From an uncultured Holophagaceae bacterium (GTDB taxonomy: Bacteria; Acidobacteriota; Holophagae; Holophagales; Holophagaceae): a DNA stretch of 64,000 nucleotides. The notes below the pieces were generated by a model that saw nothing but the letters and a program-made list of their open reading frames with translations, was not told the DNA's origin and ran no database searches. Shown piece by piece: positions 8,165-17,319 of the stretch (positions are counted from its first letter, which is position 1; each line of letters starts with the position of its first letter). The DNA lies in the NCBI GenBank assembly GCA_903913215.1, contig CAIWKE010000011.1:124001-188000 (forward strand), given 5' to 3'. The position numbers were made by a program, and so were the translations under genes.

Positions 8165-8740
8165 ATGAACCATCCCCAATCCCCCGAGACTTCCAAGGAA
8201 CCCCTGGCCCCGGGCCAGCGGCTGCCGGAATCCGAGCGCAAGGAGTTCAGCGCCGAGGCCTTGGCCGAGATCCAGGGCATCATGGCCAAGTACCCGGAGA
8301 AGCTCGCGGCCACCCTGCCTGCCCTGCACATCGCCCAGCGCGAGTTCGGCTTTGTGAGCCTGGCGGCCATGAAGGCGGTGGCCAAGGCCATCGGCATCCC
8401 CGAGGGACATGTCTTCGGGGTCGCCACTTTCTACACCATGTATCAGAAGGCCCCGGTGGGTAAGTACCACTTTTCGGTCTGCACCAACATCAGCTGCGCC
8501 TTGCGCGGGGCCGCTCAATTGCTGGAGAAAGTCTGCGAAAAGACAGGTGTGAAGCCCGGCGCAGGCCCCAGCCCTGATGGCATGTGGAGCGTGGAAGAGG
8601 TGGAGTGCCTGGCCGGCTGCGGTGTCGCCCCTTGTGTCCAGGTGAACCACGATGTGTACGACGAGCTGGTTGATGAGCAGAAGCTGATCGAAGTGATGGA
8701 AGCCTGCAAGCGCGGTGAATACCGCCCTTGGGCACAGTGA
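8165..8740 (+). CDS. nuoE: NADH-quinone oxidoreductase subunit E ([2Fe-2S])
   Basis: 191 residues. Helical N-terminal domain (EALAEIQGIMAKYPEKLAATLPALHIAQREFGFVS) and a thioredoxin-like C-terminal domain with the [2Fe-2S] ligands CTNISC and CLAGC (GVAPC follows). Part of the NADH-dehydrogenase module that docks to NuoF. nuoF starts 14 bases after the stop. The pair nuoEF is split from nuoABCD by four unrelated genes, and nuoG is not adjacent. Confidence 0.95.
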   Translation: MNHPQSPETSKEPLAPGQRLPESERKEFSAEALAEIQGIMAKYPEKLAATLPALHIAQREFGFVSLAAMKAVAKAIGIPEGHVFGVATFYTMYQKAPVGKYHFSVCTNISCALRGAAQLLEKVCEKTGVKPGAGPSPDGMWSVEEVECLAGCGVAPCVQVNHDVYDELVDEQKLIEVMEACKRGEYRPWAQ

Positions 8741-8754
8741 GCGGGGGAAGAATC

Positions 8755-10125
8755 ATGGTCGCCATCCGCACCAAGCCTGATCACCACACCTACACCTTCC
8801 CGGGCTTCGGCTCGGAGAAGTTCCCAAACCTCCTGCTCCGGGGCGCGGGCGACCTGAACAACTGGCACCTGAACGTCTACGAGCAGCAGCACGAGGGCTA
8901 CGTGGCCATGAAGGCCGCCCTGAAGATGGAGCCTGTGGCCGTCACCGACGAGGTCAAGGCTTCGGGCCTGCGCGGCCGCGGTGGCGCGGGCTTCCCCGCG
9001 GGCCTCAAGTGGTCCTTCATGCCCAAGGACAGTGCGGACCGCAAGTTCACCCGCTACCTGGTGTGCAACGCCGACGAAGGCGAGCCTGGCACCTTCAAAG
9101 ATCGCGTCATCCTCGAGTACAACCCCCATCAGCTGATCGAGGGCATGATCATCGGCGGCTGGGCCATGCAGTGTGTCACCGGCTACGTCTACATCCGTGG
9201 CGAGTTCCTCTGGCTCATCGAGAAGCTCGAGGCCGCCATCCAGGAAGCCCGCGATGCGGGCTACCTCGGCAAGAACATCCTCGGCACCGGCTGGGACTAC
9301 GACATCCTCGTCCACCGTGGCGCGGGCGCCTACATCTGCGGCGAGGAGACGGCCCTGCTGAACTCCCTGGAAGGCCGTCGGGGCGAGCCCCGTGTGAAGC
9401 CGCCCTTCCCGGCGGCCAAGGGCGCCTTCGGCCAGCCCACGACGATCAACAACGTGGAGACCCTGGCGGCAGTGCCCCCCATCATGCGCATGGGCGGCGC
9501 CGAGTACGCCAAGATCGGTTCGCCCAAGAACTCCGGCACCCGCATCTTCGGCGTCAGCGGCCATGTGAAGCGGCCTGGCATCTACGAGCTGCCCATGGGC
9601 ACGCCCATGAACTTCCTGGTGGAAGAGCTCTGCGGCGGTTCCAGCACCGGCAAGAAGATCAAGGCCATCATCCCCGGTGGCGCCAGCTGCCCCATGCTGG
9701 ATGAGAAGGACTTCGACGTGCCCATGGACTTCGACAACCTGAGGGCCCGGGGCTCCATGGGCGGCTCCGGGGGCCTCATCGTCATGGACGAGAGCGTCTG
9801 TATCGTGCAGGCCACCCTACGCCTGATCAAGTTCTACGCCCACGAGAGCTGCGGCCAGTGCACACCCTGCCGCGAAGGCTGCAACTGGATGGAGATGATC
9901 CTCCATCGCATCGAGCATGGCGAAGGCCGTCCCGGTGACCTAGAGCTCCTGTCCAGCCTCACGCCCCGCATCGCCGGGCGCACGCTCTGCCCCCTGGGTG
10001 ACGCGGCCTGCGGCCCCATGGACTCGGCCCTGCAGAAGTTCCGACACGAGTTCGAGCATCACATTACTCACAAGACCTGCTACGTCCAGGGTTCGCGCCT
10101 GCTCTCGACGGTGGGCGCCCACTAG
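8755..10125 (+). CDS. nuoF: NADH-quinone oxidoreductase subunit F (NADH/FMN-binding)
   Basis: 456 residues from ATG 8755 (GGGGGAAGAATC ribosome site upstream); an in-frame ATG at 8728 overlaps nuoE and lacks support. The glycine-rich NADH/FMN motif GLRGRGGAGFPAGLKW, the GEETALLNSLEGRRGEPR segment and the N3 [4Fe-4S] ligands SCGQCTPCREGC and LCPLGDAAC are all intact. It is the entry point for electrons from NADH. Its stop codon shares its last base with the GTG start of the next gene. Confidence 0.96.
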   Translation: MVAIRTKPDHHTYTFPGFGSEKFPNLLLRGAGDLNNWHLNVYEQQHEGYVAMKAALKMEPVAVTDEVKASGLRGRGGAGFPAGLKWSFMPKDSADRKFTRYLVCNADEGEPGTFKDRVILEYNPHQLIEGMIIGGWAMQCVTGYVYIRGEFLWLIEKLEAAIQEARDAGYLGKNILGTGWDYDILVHRGAGAYICGEETALLNSLEGRRGEPRVKPPFPAAKGAFGQPTTINNVETLAAVPPIMRMGGAEYAKIGSPKNSGTRIFGVSGHVKRPGIYELPMGTPMNFLVEELCGGSSTGKKIKAIIPGGASCPMLDEKDFDVPMDFDNLRARGSMGGSGGLIVMDESVCIVQATLRLIKFYAHESCGQCTPCREGCNWMEMILHRIEHGEGRPGDLELLSSLTPRIAGRTLCPLGDAACGPMDSALQKFRHEFEHHITHKTCYVQGSRLLSTVGAH

Positions 10126-11012
10126 TGCCCATCACTGGAATCGGGCTGGTCTTCACGCTCATCGGGGCCCTCTCCTGGGCCCTGTTTGATGCCACCCGCA
10201 AGCGCCTCTCGCGGGAGATCTCCCCGGTCTACCTGGGGCTCCTGCTGCCCCTGGTGCAAGCCCCACTGCTGGCCCTCTGGGCCGCCTCGCGGGAGCCCCT
10301 GGGGCTGCCTGCGGCTTGCCTGCTGCCCCTGGTGACCTCGGCCCTGGTGAATGGCGTGGCCCTGGTGCTCTTCCTGGATGCCCTGCGCCTCTCACCCATG
10401 AGCCTCACCATCCCGCTGCTGAGCTTTACGCCGGTGATCTCGACCACCCTGGCCTGGATCTTCCGGGGCCAGGCCCCGGGCGCCGCCCAGTACGCGGGCG
10501 CCGTGCTGGTGGTGTCCGGGGCCGTGGTGCTGGGCATGGGTGGCGGCGCCTGGCGCAGCCTGGCCAGTTCCGTGCGGGAACCCGGCGTGCGGCGCATGGC
10601 CCTGGTGGCCTTGCTCTGGAGCCTCACTTCCGTCCTGGATCAGACAGCCGTTTCGCGCGGCGCCGGTGCCTGGTACGCCCCGGCCGTGACGGCGGCTGTG
10701 GCCCTGCTCATGCTGGCCTGGACCCTGGCCCGGGGCCAGTTCCGGGCCTTCCTGAGCGCAGCCAAGCCCCTGGCCACCCACCCCCTGCTGACGGGCACCG
10801 CCATCGTCATTGGCGCCACGGCCCTGGCCGTGCAGATCGAGTCCTTCCGTTATGCCCCGGTGGGCTTCATCGAGGTGGTCAAACGCGGCACGGGCATGGC
10901 CAGCGCCGTGCTCCTGGGCCGCTTCCTCTTCGGCGAGCCCCTCAACCGCTCCAAGGGCCTGGCCGTGCTGCTGCTGACCCTGGGTGTGGCCCTGGTGGTG
11001 GGACTGCGCTAA
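10125..11012 (+). CDS. EamA/DMT-family transporter
   Basis: 295 residues, ten predicted membrane helices in two five-helix halves, as in EamA proteins of the drug/metabolite transporter superfamily. It starts at GTG 10125, overlapping the nuoF stop by one base, so it is translated with nuoEF although a link to respiration is not obvious. The substrate is unknown; relatives export amino acids or other small metabolites. The segment FRYAPVGFIEVVKRGTGMASAVLLG is typical of the second half of DMT proteins. Confidence 0.8.
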   Translation: MPITGIGLVFTLIGALSWALFDATRKRLSREISPVYLGLLLPLVQAPLLALWAASREPLGLPAACLLPLVTSALVNGVALVLFLDALRLSPMSLTIPLLSFTPVISTTLAWIFRGQAPGAAQYAGAVLVVSGAVVLGMGGGAWRSLASSVREPGVRRMALVALLWSLTSVLDQTAVSRGAGAWYAPAVTAAVALLMLAWTLARGQFRAFLSAAKPLATHPLLTGTAIVIGATALAVQIESFRYAPVGFIEVVKRGTGMASAVLLGRFLFGEPLNRSKGLAVLLLTLGVALVVGLR

Positions 11013-11100
11013 GGCTGGCCTGACCTAACGCAATAGGGAAATGGAACCCCCAAAGGCGCGAAAAGGGCGGGGAATAAACCCACTTTCGTGTGCCCGAAGG

Positions 11101-11132
11101 GCTTTCGCGGCTTTCGCGGCTTTAGCGGTTGC
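11101..11132 (+). repeat. CTTTCGCGG short tandem repeat
   Basis: Two exact nine-base copies of ctttcgcgg and a third variant copy (ctttagcgg), then ttgcc. The array lies between the 3' ends of the convergent DMT-transporter and cytidylate-kinase-like genes, reaching into the last codons of the latter. Related motifs recur near 14902 and, inverted, near 41619. Confidence 0.6.
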
Positions 11133-11832
11133 CCTTCTCCTGCCACCCGGACAGCACCAACCCCATGCAGGCCTGGGCGATACTCTCGACGCTCTGGCGC
11201 TCGTTGTTGAAGATGGCGTCATACCAGCGCGAGGCGGTGATATCCACCTGCAGGGCCTTGCTGATGAACTTCTCCCGGAGTTTGGACTGGGCGCGGACCA
11301 GGTTCTCGGCTTCGGCCAAGGGCAGGTCCAGGCGGCGGGCCATGCTGTGGGCGCGGAACTCGAAGCTGCCCACTAGGCGGACGTGGAAGCAGTTCTTCAG
11401 ATCCTGGCAGACCACGGCGGCGCCCCGGCCCACGATGATGGCGCGGCCCTCCATGGCGATGGGGATCAGGTGGCGCACCAACCGAGCGTAGGCCACATCG
11501 TGGGTCAATGAGCCGATGTGGCTCAAGATCAGATCCTGGGCGTGGCTCTCGTCGCCCAGGCGGTGGAGGAGATCCCGGGAGAGCTGCTCATCTGAGGCCA
11601 CCTTGTCCAGGAGGGTCTTGTCGAAGATGGTCCAGGCCGACCCACTGGCCTTGCCCAGGAGTTCTTGCAGGCGCAGGGCCAGGGGAAAGCCCTCGCAGCC
11701 GTACTCCCGGGAAATGGTGACGGAGGGCTGGGCCAGGGGCTTGGGGGCCGGTGCCTGGCGGGCGCGCACCTGGATCCAGGCCGCCTCCCGCTGTTCGATG
11801 CTGGGGATGAGGGAAACATAGGTCTTGGCCAT
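11122..11832 (-). CDS. Cytidylate kinase-like family protein
   Basis: 236 residues. The segment VTISREYGCEGFPLALRLQELLG fits the P-loop region of the cytidylate kinase-like family (Cytidylate_kin2), and IIVGRGAAVVCQD plus the later RAHSMARRLDLPLAEAENLVRAQ match that family. Unlike housekeeping Cmk, these proteins have a weak P-loop and no known physiological substrate. Monocistronic and convergent with the DMT gene. ATP binding is plausible; function is unknown. Confidence 0.75.
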   Translation of the reverse strand: MAKTYVSLIPSIEQREAAWIQVRARQAPAPKPLAQPSVTISREYGCEGFPLALRLQELLGKASGSAWTIFDKTLLDKVASDEQLSRDLLHRLGDESHAQDLILSHIGSLTHDVAYARLVRHLIPIAMEGRAIIVGRGAAVVCQDLKNCFHVRLVGSFEFRAHSMARRLDLPLAEAENLVRAQSKLREKFISKALQVDITASRWYDAIFNNERQSVESIAQACMGLVLSGWQEKGNR

Positions 11833-11985
11833 ACAGCCTCCAGGGCTTGGGTGCAGGGCGACGACACCCTGAAGCTAGGGCCTTCTGGGGGCCTGGCAAG
11901 GCTTCCGTGCATAGAAGATTCGCAGATCTTTCTATCTGGGCTGCCCCGGCTCGCAGGTGCCCGGGACCGAGGCTAGGCTGGAGGC

Positions 11986-13329
11986 ATGCGTCTCCTTGCC
12001 TCCTTCCTTCTGTTCTCGCTGCTTCAGGCCCAGGATGCCTTCCTGGTGAAGCCCTACCTGCAGTTGGGTGACGCGCCCCGGATCACCAAGTTCGAGCGCC
12101 TGGATCTGCTCTGGCAGACCGAGGACCGCGATGGGGCCTGGGTCGTGGAGGTGCAGGGCCCCAGGGGCTGGCAACCCCAGGCCGTGCCCACCTTCCGAAC
12201 CCTGAACGCCCCGCCCCTGGCGGCCCACCGCATCTACCGCAGCGTGCTACGACAACTGCCCCCGGGCCAGCGCCTGCCCTACCGCCTGAAGCTGGGCGGG
12301 CAGGTGGTCTTTGAGTCCACGGCTCAGGCCCGCAAGGCAGGCGCCCACCGGCTGGTGGTCTTCGGCGATGCGGCCAATGGCAGCAAAGAACAGAGCGCCA
12401 TCGCCCAGGCCGTGGCCGCCACGCAACCGGATGCGGTGTTCATCACGGGAGACCTCGTCTACGGCCGGGGTCGGGCGTCTGAATACCGGGACCACTTCTT
12501 CCCGGTCTACAACAGCGAGGCGGCGCCGCTGCTGCGCAGCATCCCCTTCATCGGGGTCGTGGGCAACCATGATGTGCCCTGGGCGCAGTTGCCCGATGCT
12601 TCGGCCTTTTTCGCCTACTGGTCCCTGCCCCTGAACGGGCCCGCCCTGAAGGCCGGCGAGCCCAACGCGGCCCCAGCGAAGGCGGGTGTCCACGATGCCA
12701 TGGTGGCTGCCGCAGGCCCGGCCTTCCCGAGCATGGGAAGCTTCAGCTTCGACTATGGCCAGGTGCACTGGACCGTGCTGGATTCCAACCGCTACGCGGA
12801 CTGGGAGAGCCCCGCCCTGAAGGCCTGGCTGGAGGCGGACCTCAAGGCCGCCCAGCACGCCACCTGGCGCATTGTGGCCCTGCACCACCCCCTCTTCCAG
12901 AGCGCCAAGAGCCACGAAGAAGACCAGTGGATGCGCCCCATCAGCCCCCTCCTGGAGAGATACCACGTTGATCTGGTGCTCGCGGGCCACGTGCACAACT
13001 ACCAGCGCACGGCCCCCCTCCGCTTCCAGCCCACCAAGATCGGCGAGCGGGGCAGGCCGGTGGAGGGCAGCTTCCAGGTGGACGAGGCCTTCGACGGCCA
13101 GACCCACACCCGCGCCCAGGGCATCATCCACATCGTCACAGGCGCCGGTGGTGCTGAGCTCTACGACCCCTGGCAGACCGACGCCAAGACCAGCTGGCAG
13201 CACTGGACCCGGGCCTTCGTGTCCGACCAGCACTCCTTCACCGTGCTGGACGTGGACGGCAAGACTCTGAAGCTACGCCAGCTGAACGCCGCAGGGCGGG
13301 AGCTGGATGCCATCACGATGACAAAGTAG
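11986..13329 (+). CDS. Secreted purple-acid-phosphatase-like metallophosphoesterase
   Basis: 447 residues with a short signal peptide (MRLLASFLLFSLLQAQ). An N-terminal beta domain is followed by the calcineurin-like fold with all metal motifs: VVFGDAANG, ITGDLVYGRG, VVGNHD, ALHHPLF and AGHVHNYQR. The GHVHNYQR ending is typical of purple acid phosphatase relatives. It should hydrolyse phosphomonoesters in the periplasm or outside the cell, perhaps for phosphate scavenging. GGAGGC precedes ATG 11986. Monocistronic; converges on the MFS gene. Confidence 0.88.
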   Translation: MRLLASFLLFSLLQAQDAFLVKPYLQLGDAPRITKFERLDLLWQTEDRDGAWVVEVQGPRGWQPQAVPTFRTLNAPPLAAHRIYRSVLRQLPPGQRLPYRLKLGGQVVFESTAQARKAGAHRLVVFGDAANGSKEQSAIAQAVAATQPDAVFITGDLVYGRGRASEYRDHFFPVYNSEAAPLLRSIPFIGVVGNHDVPWAQLPDASAFFAYWSLPLNGPALKAGEPNAAPAKAGVHDAMVAAAGPAFPSMGSFSFDYGQVHWTVLDSNRYADWESPALKAWLEADLKAAQHATWRIVALHHPLFQSAKSHEEDQWMRPISPLLERYHVDLVLAGHVHNYQRTAPLRFQPTKIGERGRPVEGSFQVDEAFDGQTHTRAQGIIHIVTGAGGAELYDPWQTDAKTSWQHWTRAFVSDQHSFTVLDVDGKTLKLRQLNAAGRELDAITMTK

Positions 13330-13339
13330 GGCTGGGCGC

Positions 13340-14806
13340 TCAGGCGCTGGCTGTGCCTGAATGCGCGCCCCGCGTCATGGAGGCCCAAGCCCCCAGCAGG
13401 GCCAGCCCGGCGCCGGTGGCCATGGCGCTGCGGTAGCCCAGGGCGAAGGCGGCGGCAGCCTGGGGGGAGCCACCCACGCGCAACAGCAGGCGCCAACCGC
13501 CGGGGCCCAGGTGGCTGGCGGCGATGCCGCCCAGGATGGCCACGCTGAGGGCCTGGCCCGTGACGCGCATGGTGCCCAGAAAGGCGCTGGCTACGCTGAG
13601 CTGGCTGCGGTCCACGCTGCCCATGATGGCACTGGTGTTGGGGGCGCTGAAGGCGGCCATGCCCACCCCCACGATGGCCAGAGCCGAGGCGATGGGCAGG
13701 ATGGACTGGCTGGCGCCCAGGACGCTCAGGAGGCCCATGCCCAGGGCGGTGAGCAGCATGCCTGTGGTGCTCAGGAGACGGGAGCCCACGCGGTCGCTGA
13801 GGCGGCCTGCGAGGGGGCTGAGGCAGGCCTGCATGAGGGGCTGGCCCAGCATGATCCAGCCCGCCACCTTGGCGGACCTTCCCTGCACCAACTGCAGGTG
13901 CACGGCCGTGAGGATGGCGATGGCGTAGAGGGCCATGTAGTTGAGCAGGGCCGCGAGATTGGCGGCGGCGAAGAGGCGGTTCTTTCGCAAGAGGTCCAGG
14001 TCCACCAGGGGCAGGGTCGCGTGGGTCTCGCGCTGCCAGAAGGCCAGGGCTGAGAAGGCCGACAGCGTCAGCAGGGACCAGACCCGCGCCGAGTGCCAGC
14101 CCCACTCGGAGGCGAAGGTCAGGGGCACCAGCAGGCCCAACAGGAGCGAGGCCAGCAGCGCCGCGCCGGGGAGGTCCATCCGGCCCGCAGCCAGGGGCGC
14201 GACGGCCTTTCGGGTGACTTCGGTGCGGGGCAGGATGCGCCAGCCCCAAACGAAAACCACCAGGCCCACGGGCAGGTTCACCAGGAAGATCCAGGGCCAG
14301 CCGAAGTGGTCCACGAGAAAGCCGCCCAGCGGTGGCCCCACGCTGAGGCCCAGGTAGACGGCCATGACGTTGATGCCCAGTGCCCGACCCCGCTCGTGGC
14401 CCGGAAAGACTGAGGTGACGATGGCCGAGGAGGTGGCATAGAGCAGGGCCCCGCCCACGCCCTGGAGGATGCGGCTGAGGATGAGCGTGCTGCCATTCCA
14501 GCTGAGGGCCGCTGCCAGGGAGGCCACCGTGAAGATGGCGATGCCGCCCAGGTAGAAGTGCACACGGCTGCGCTGGTCCGCCAGGCGCCCCAGTGGGATG
14601 AGCAGGATGGCGATGCTCAGCAGGTAGGCCGCCTGCACCCAGAGCGACGTGGCGAAGCTGAGGTTCAGCAGGGGGCCCATTTTCGGCAGAGCCACCGCGA
14701 CGATGGAGGCATCCAGGGGCGTCATGAAGGCGCCCACACTGGTCAGGGCCAGCAGGGCCCAGCGGTGGTGGCCGAGGTGGGATTCCTGATCTGGGGGCAG
14801 AGCCAT
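13340..14806 (-). CDS. MFS drug-efflux transporter, DHA2 (14-helix) type
   Basis: 488 residues with about 14 hydrophobic helices. Motif A after helix 2 is present (LGRLADQRSRVHFY) and motif C-like segments follow (VYLGLSVGPPLGGFLVD). The first helix has the DHA2 signature MTPLDASIVAVALP with the intramembrane Asp. It likely exports toxic compounds using the proton gradient. Monocistronic; no regulator adjoins it. Confidence 0.85.
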   Translation of the reverse strand: MALPPDQESHLGHHRWALLALTSVGAFMTPLDASIVAVALPKMGPLLNLSFATSLWVQAAYLLSIAILLIPLGRLADQRSRVHFYLGGIAIFTVASLAAALSWNGSTLILSRILQGVGGALLYATSSAIVTSVFPGHERGRALGINVMAVYLGLSVGPPLGGFLVDHFGWPWIFLVNLPVGLVVFVWGWRILPRTEVTRKAVAPLAAGRMDLPGAALLASLLLGLLVPLTFASEWGWHSARVWSLLTLSAFSALAFWQRETHATLPLVDLDLLRKNRLFAAANLAALLNYMALYAIAILTAVHLQLVQGRSAKVAGWIMLGQPLMQACLSPLAGRLSDRVGSRLLSTTGMLLTALGMGLLSVLGASQSILPIASALAIVGVGMAAFSAPNTSAIMGSVDRSQLSVASAFLGTMRVTGQALSVAILGGIAASHLGPGGWRLLLRVGGSPQAAAAFALGYRSAMATGAGLALLGAWASMTRGAHSGTASA

Positions 14807-14960
14807 GAACAGCCTCGTGTGCGGACCTGCCGACGATACTCGATCTTCACCGACAAAGAGCGCCGCCGCCAGCGTGAGCCGGGGAGGAATGTGTGGCTGC
14901 TGCGCTTTTCGCGGTTGCCCTCATAAGAGCTGATCAGGCCCGATTTTCAGTGAAACAAAA

Positions 14961-15032
14961 TGGCCGGGGATGGACGGTGATGGACGGGGATGTGATCAGT
15001 CATCCCCGTCCATCACCGTCCATCCCCGGCCA
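14961..15032. repeat. Perfect 32-bp inverted repeat with 8-base loop
   Basis: Arms 14961-14992 and 15001-15032 are exact reverse complements of 32 bases; the loop is tgatcagt. Each arm holds an internal duplication (gatggacgg twice). It lies between the start of the MFS gene and the stop of the small secreted protein, both on the minus strand. Read on that strand it is followed by TTTTGTTT, so it may act as that gene's terminator, but it is far longer than needed and could be a dispersed palindromic element. Confidence 0.9.
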
Positions 15033-15062
15033 AAGAAAATCCAGGCTTCAGCCCGCTCTCTC

Positions 15063-15557
15063 CTATCGTCCGAAGCTGATGGAGTAGGTCAAGTCCTTGG
15101 GCAGGGACGCGCTCTTAACCGTGACGGAGACGCTCAGCTTGCCGTCCGCGCCCACCTGCCAGAGGTTCGTCCGCTCGCCCTCTTCGTTCTTGAAGGTCTG
15201 GACAAGCCGGTTGCCATCAACCTTGGCGGTGACCTGGAAGACCTTGCCATCCTCCCGGGTCCAGGGCACAGCCTTGCCGCTGGCCGGGGTCTTGATGGGT
15301 GTGCGGGCGTCGTACTGGATCGAAATCTCCTGGGCCCCCGTGATCATGGTGACCTTCTGGTAGGCGGGGTTGGTCTCCTTCAGCCGCCCCCGGGCGATGG
15401 GCCGTTTGATGAAGTTCATGTCCTTCACCGTGGCCTCAATGGCCGCCTCGATGCCGGAGTTGGAGACATGCTTCCACACACCGCTGAAGGCGGAATCCTG
15501 GGCCATGAGCGACATGGCCGCAAAGGCGGGTACAAGGAAGAGCCGGACTGAGTGCAT
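15063..15557 (-). CDS. Small secreted protein, unknown function
   Basis: 164 residues from ATG 15557 (TGGAGTTCC ribosome site on the minus strand); the longer frame from 15632 puts 25 residues before a clear signal peptide, MHSVRLFLVPAFAAMSLMAQ. The mature part starts DSAFSGVWKHVSN and alternates beta-strand-like stretches (VTMITGAQEISIQYD, KVFQVTAKVDGNRLVQTF), like a small lipocalin-type barrel. I do not recognise a named family. Probably periplasmic. It is followed by the long inverted repeat. Confidence 0.65.
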   Translation of the reverse strand: MHSVRLFLVPAFAAMSLMAQDSAFSGVWKHVSNSGIEAAIEATVKDMNFIKRPIARGRLKETNPAYQKVTMITGAQEISIQYDARTPIKTPASGKAVPWTREDGKVFQVTAKVDGNRLVQTFKNEEGERTNLWQVGADGKLSVSVTVKSASLPKDLTYSISFGR

Positions 15558-15680
15558 TGGAACTCCAGGGGATCGGTGTCCCACCTTAGCAGGGTTGAGG
15601 AGGCACACCGGGGCCAGGCCCTTCCGGGGCATCCCCTTTGAGATGCCGTACCTCTACACTCGGGGCTGGGCGGTGATTCG

Positions 15681-17267
15681 ATGCGGTGGATCCATTCCTG
15701 GCTGGTGGGCGCACTGTTGCTGAGCGCGGGTCTGTCCCTGGGAGCCGCTCCCGAGACTCAGGCCGCTCTGATCCGCGCCTTGGGGGATTCCAATCCAAGC
15801 GTGCGCGAGCGGGCTGCGGCGGACCTTGGCCGGCTGAGCCCCCCGAGCCCCGAGGCCATTGCGGCCCTGGTGGCGGCCCTGGGCAACGGGGACCTCTACC
15901 TGCGCGGCGCGGCCGCCGTGGCGCTCGGTCAGCTGGGGAGACCCGCCGTCCCGGCCCTGGCGCTGGCGTTGCAGGGCCCGAACGCCGAACTGCGCTTTTC
16001 CGCGGCCATCGCCCTGGGGCGCTGTGGCAGTGCCGCCCGGAGCGCTCAAACCGAGCTGAGGAAGGCCCTGATGGATGCCAGCGCCCAGGTGCGCGGTGCG
16101 GCAGCGGTGGCCCTCGGAGGACTCGGGCCTGAGGCGCGCCTTGCCGTGCCCGGCCTCACGGACCTGCTCCATGACCAGGATCAGGTCGTGCGCCGCGCTG
16201 CGGCCCAGGCTCTGCGCCAGATCGCTCCCGAGGCCCGGGCCAGCCAGCTCCAGCCCGAGGCGCTGCAGGCCACCCTGGATGCGCTCCTGCCCACCCTGAT
16301 GCAGGAACATCAGGTGCCCGGCGTTTCCATCGCGCTGATCCGGGATCGGAAGGTGGTGTGGACCCAGGCCTACGGGGTGCTCAACGTCCAGACCCGGGAG
16401 CCGGTCAGGCCGGACACCGTCTTCGAGGCGGCCTCCATGAGCAAGCCGATCTTCGCCTTGCTGGCCATGCGTCTGGTGGAAGCGAAGCGCCTGGACCTCG
16501 ACCGGCCCCTGGTGGCCTACGGGGCCGAACTACAAGTCCCTGACCAGCCCTGGCGGAAGCAGGTCACCGCCCGCATGGTGCTGTCCCACACCGCCGGCTT
16601 TCCCAACTGGCGCCCGGGCGGCGAGGAATGCGAGGGGCCTCTGCCCCTGCTCTTCGAGCCCGGGACCCGGTTCTGGTATTCCGGTGAGGGGATCTTCTAC
16701 TTGCAGCGCCAGGTGGAGCGGATCACGGGCCTGCCCCTGGACCGCTTGGCCGAGCGGGCCCTCTTCCAGCCCCTGGGGCTCCGGCTGACCGGCTTCGCTT
16801 GGACCCCGGAGCTGGGGGCGCAGCAGGCCAGCGGGCACCGGGAGGATGGCGCGGTGCTCAGCGCGTCGAAATATGTCCACCCCAACGCGGCCTACACGCT
16901 CTACACCACCGCCGGCGAATTCGCGCGCCTGCTGGTGGAGGTGCTGGTGGCAGAGCAGGGCGGCTCGGCGGTGGTCTCCCAGAAAGGGGTCCGGGAAATG
17001 CTCCGGCACCAGGTCAGCGTAGGGGCCCGGGAACCCGTGGAACGCCCTGGCGCCGCCCAGGGCCTGGCGGTCCACTGGGGCCTGGGCTGGTCCATCAATG
17101 AGACGCCCCAGGGAGACATCGCTCACCACAGCGGGGCCAATCAGACCGGCTTCCGCTGTTTCTCCCAGTTCTCCCCCAGCCGTGGCACAGGGATCGTCAT
17201 CCTTACCAACAGCCTCGGAGGCGGCGACCTCTGGACCCGCGTCATCGCCGCCCTCGGGGATTATTGA
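15681..17267 (+). CDS. HEAT-repeat / beta-lactamase-fold serine hydrolase fusion, secreted
   Basis: 528 residues. A signal peptide (to about residue 22) is followed by four or five HEAT-like repeats (residues 25-190; e.g. PSVRERAAADLGRL, LYLRGAAAVALGQLG, AQVRGAAAVALGGLG). Residues 205-525 form a class C beta-lactamase/esterase domain: HQVPGVSIALI, the catalytic SxxK box S252-M-S-K255, Y333-S-G in place of YxN, and H483-S-G in place of KTG. It probably cuts an ester or amide bond in the periplasm; true beta-lactamase action is unlikely with HSG (inference). Joining HEAT repeats to this hydrolase is uncommon. Confidence 0.85.
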   Translation: MRWIHSWLVGALLLSAGLSLGAAPETQAALIRALGDSNPSVRERAAADLGRLSPPSPEAIAALVAALGNGDLYLRGAAAVALGQLGRPAVPALALALQGPNAELRFSAAIALGRCGSAARSAQTELRKALMDASAQVRGAAAVALGGLGPEARLAVPGLTDLLHDQDQVVRRAAAQALRQIAPEARASQLQPEALQATLDALLPTLMQEHQVPGVSIALIRDRKVVWTQAYGVLNVQTREPVRPDTVFEAASMSKPIFALLAMRLVEAKRLDLDRPLVAYGAELQVPDQPWRKQVTARMVLSHTAGFPNWRPGGEECEGPLPLLFEPGTRFWYSGEGIFYLQRQVERITGLPLDRLAERALFQPLGLRLTGFAWTPELGAQQASGHREDGAVLSASKYVHPNAAYTLYTTAGEFARLLVEVLVAEQGGSAVVSQKGVREMLRHQVSVGAREPVERPGAAQGLAVHWGLGWSINETPQGDIAHHSGANQTGFRCFSQFSPSRGTGIVILTNSLGGGDLWTRVIAALGDY

Positions 17268-17272
17268 TCTAT

Positions 17273-17306
17273 CTCAGACATGGCCCCGAACGGGGCCATG
17301 TCTGAG
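17273..17306. terminator. Bidirectional hairpin between convergent genes
   Basis: Perfect 15-bp stem (ctcagacatggcccc with its complement) around the loop gaac. It begins six bases after the serine hydrolase stop and 14 bases before the OTC stop on the other strand. There is no T-tract on either side, so termination strength is uncertain. Confidence 0.7.
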
Positions 17307-17319
17307 CAGGTGCAGAACC

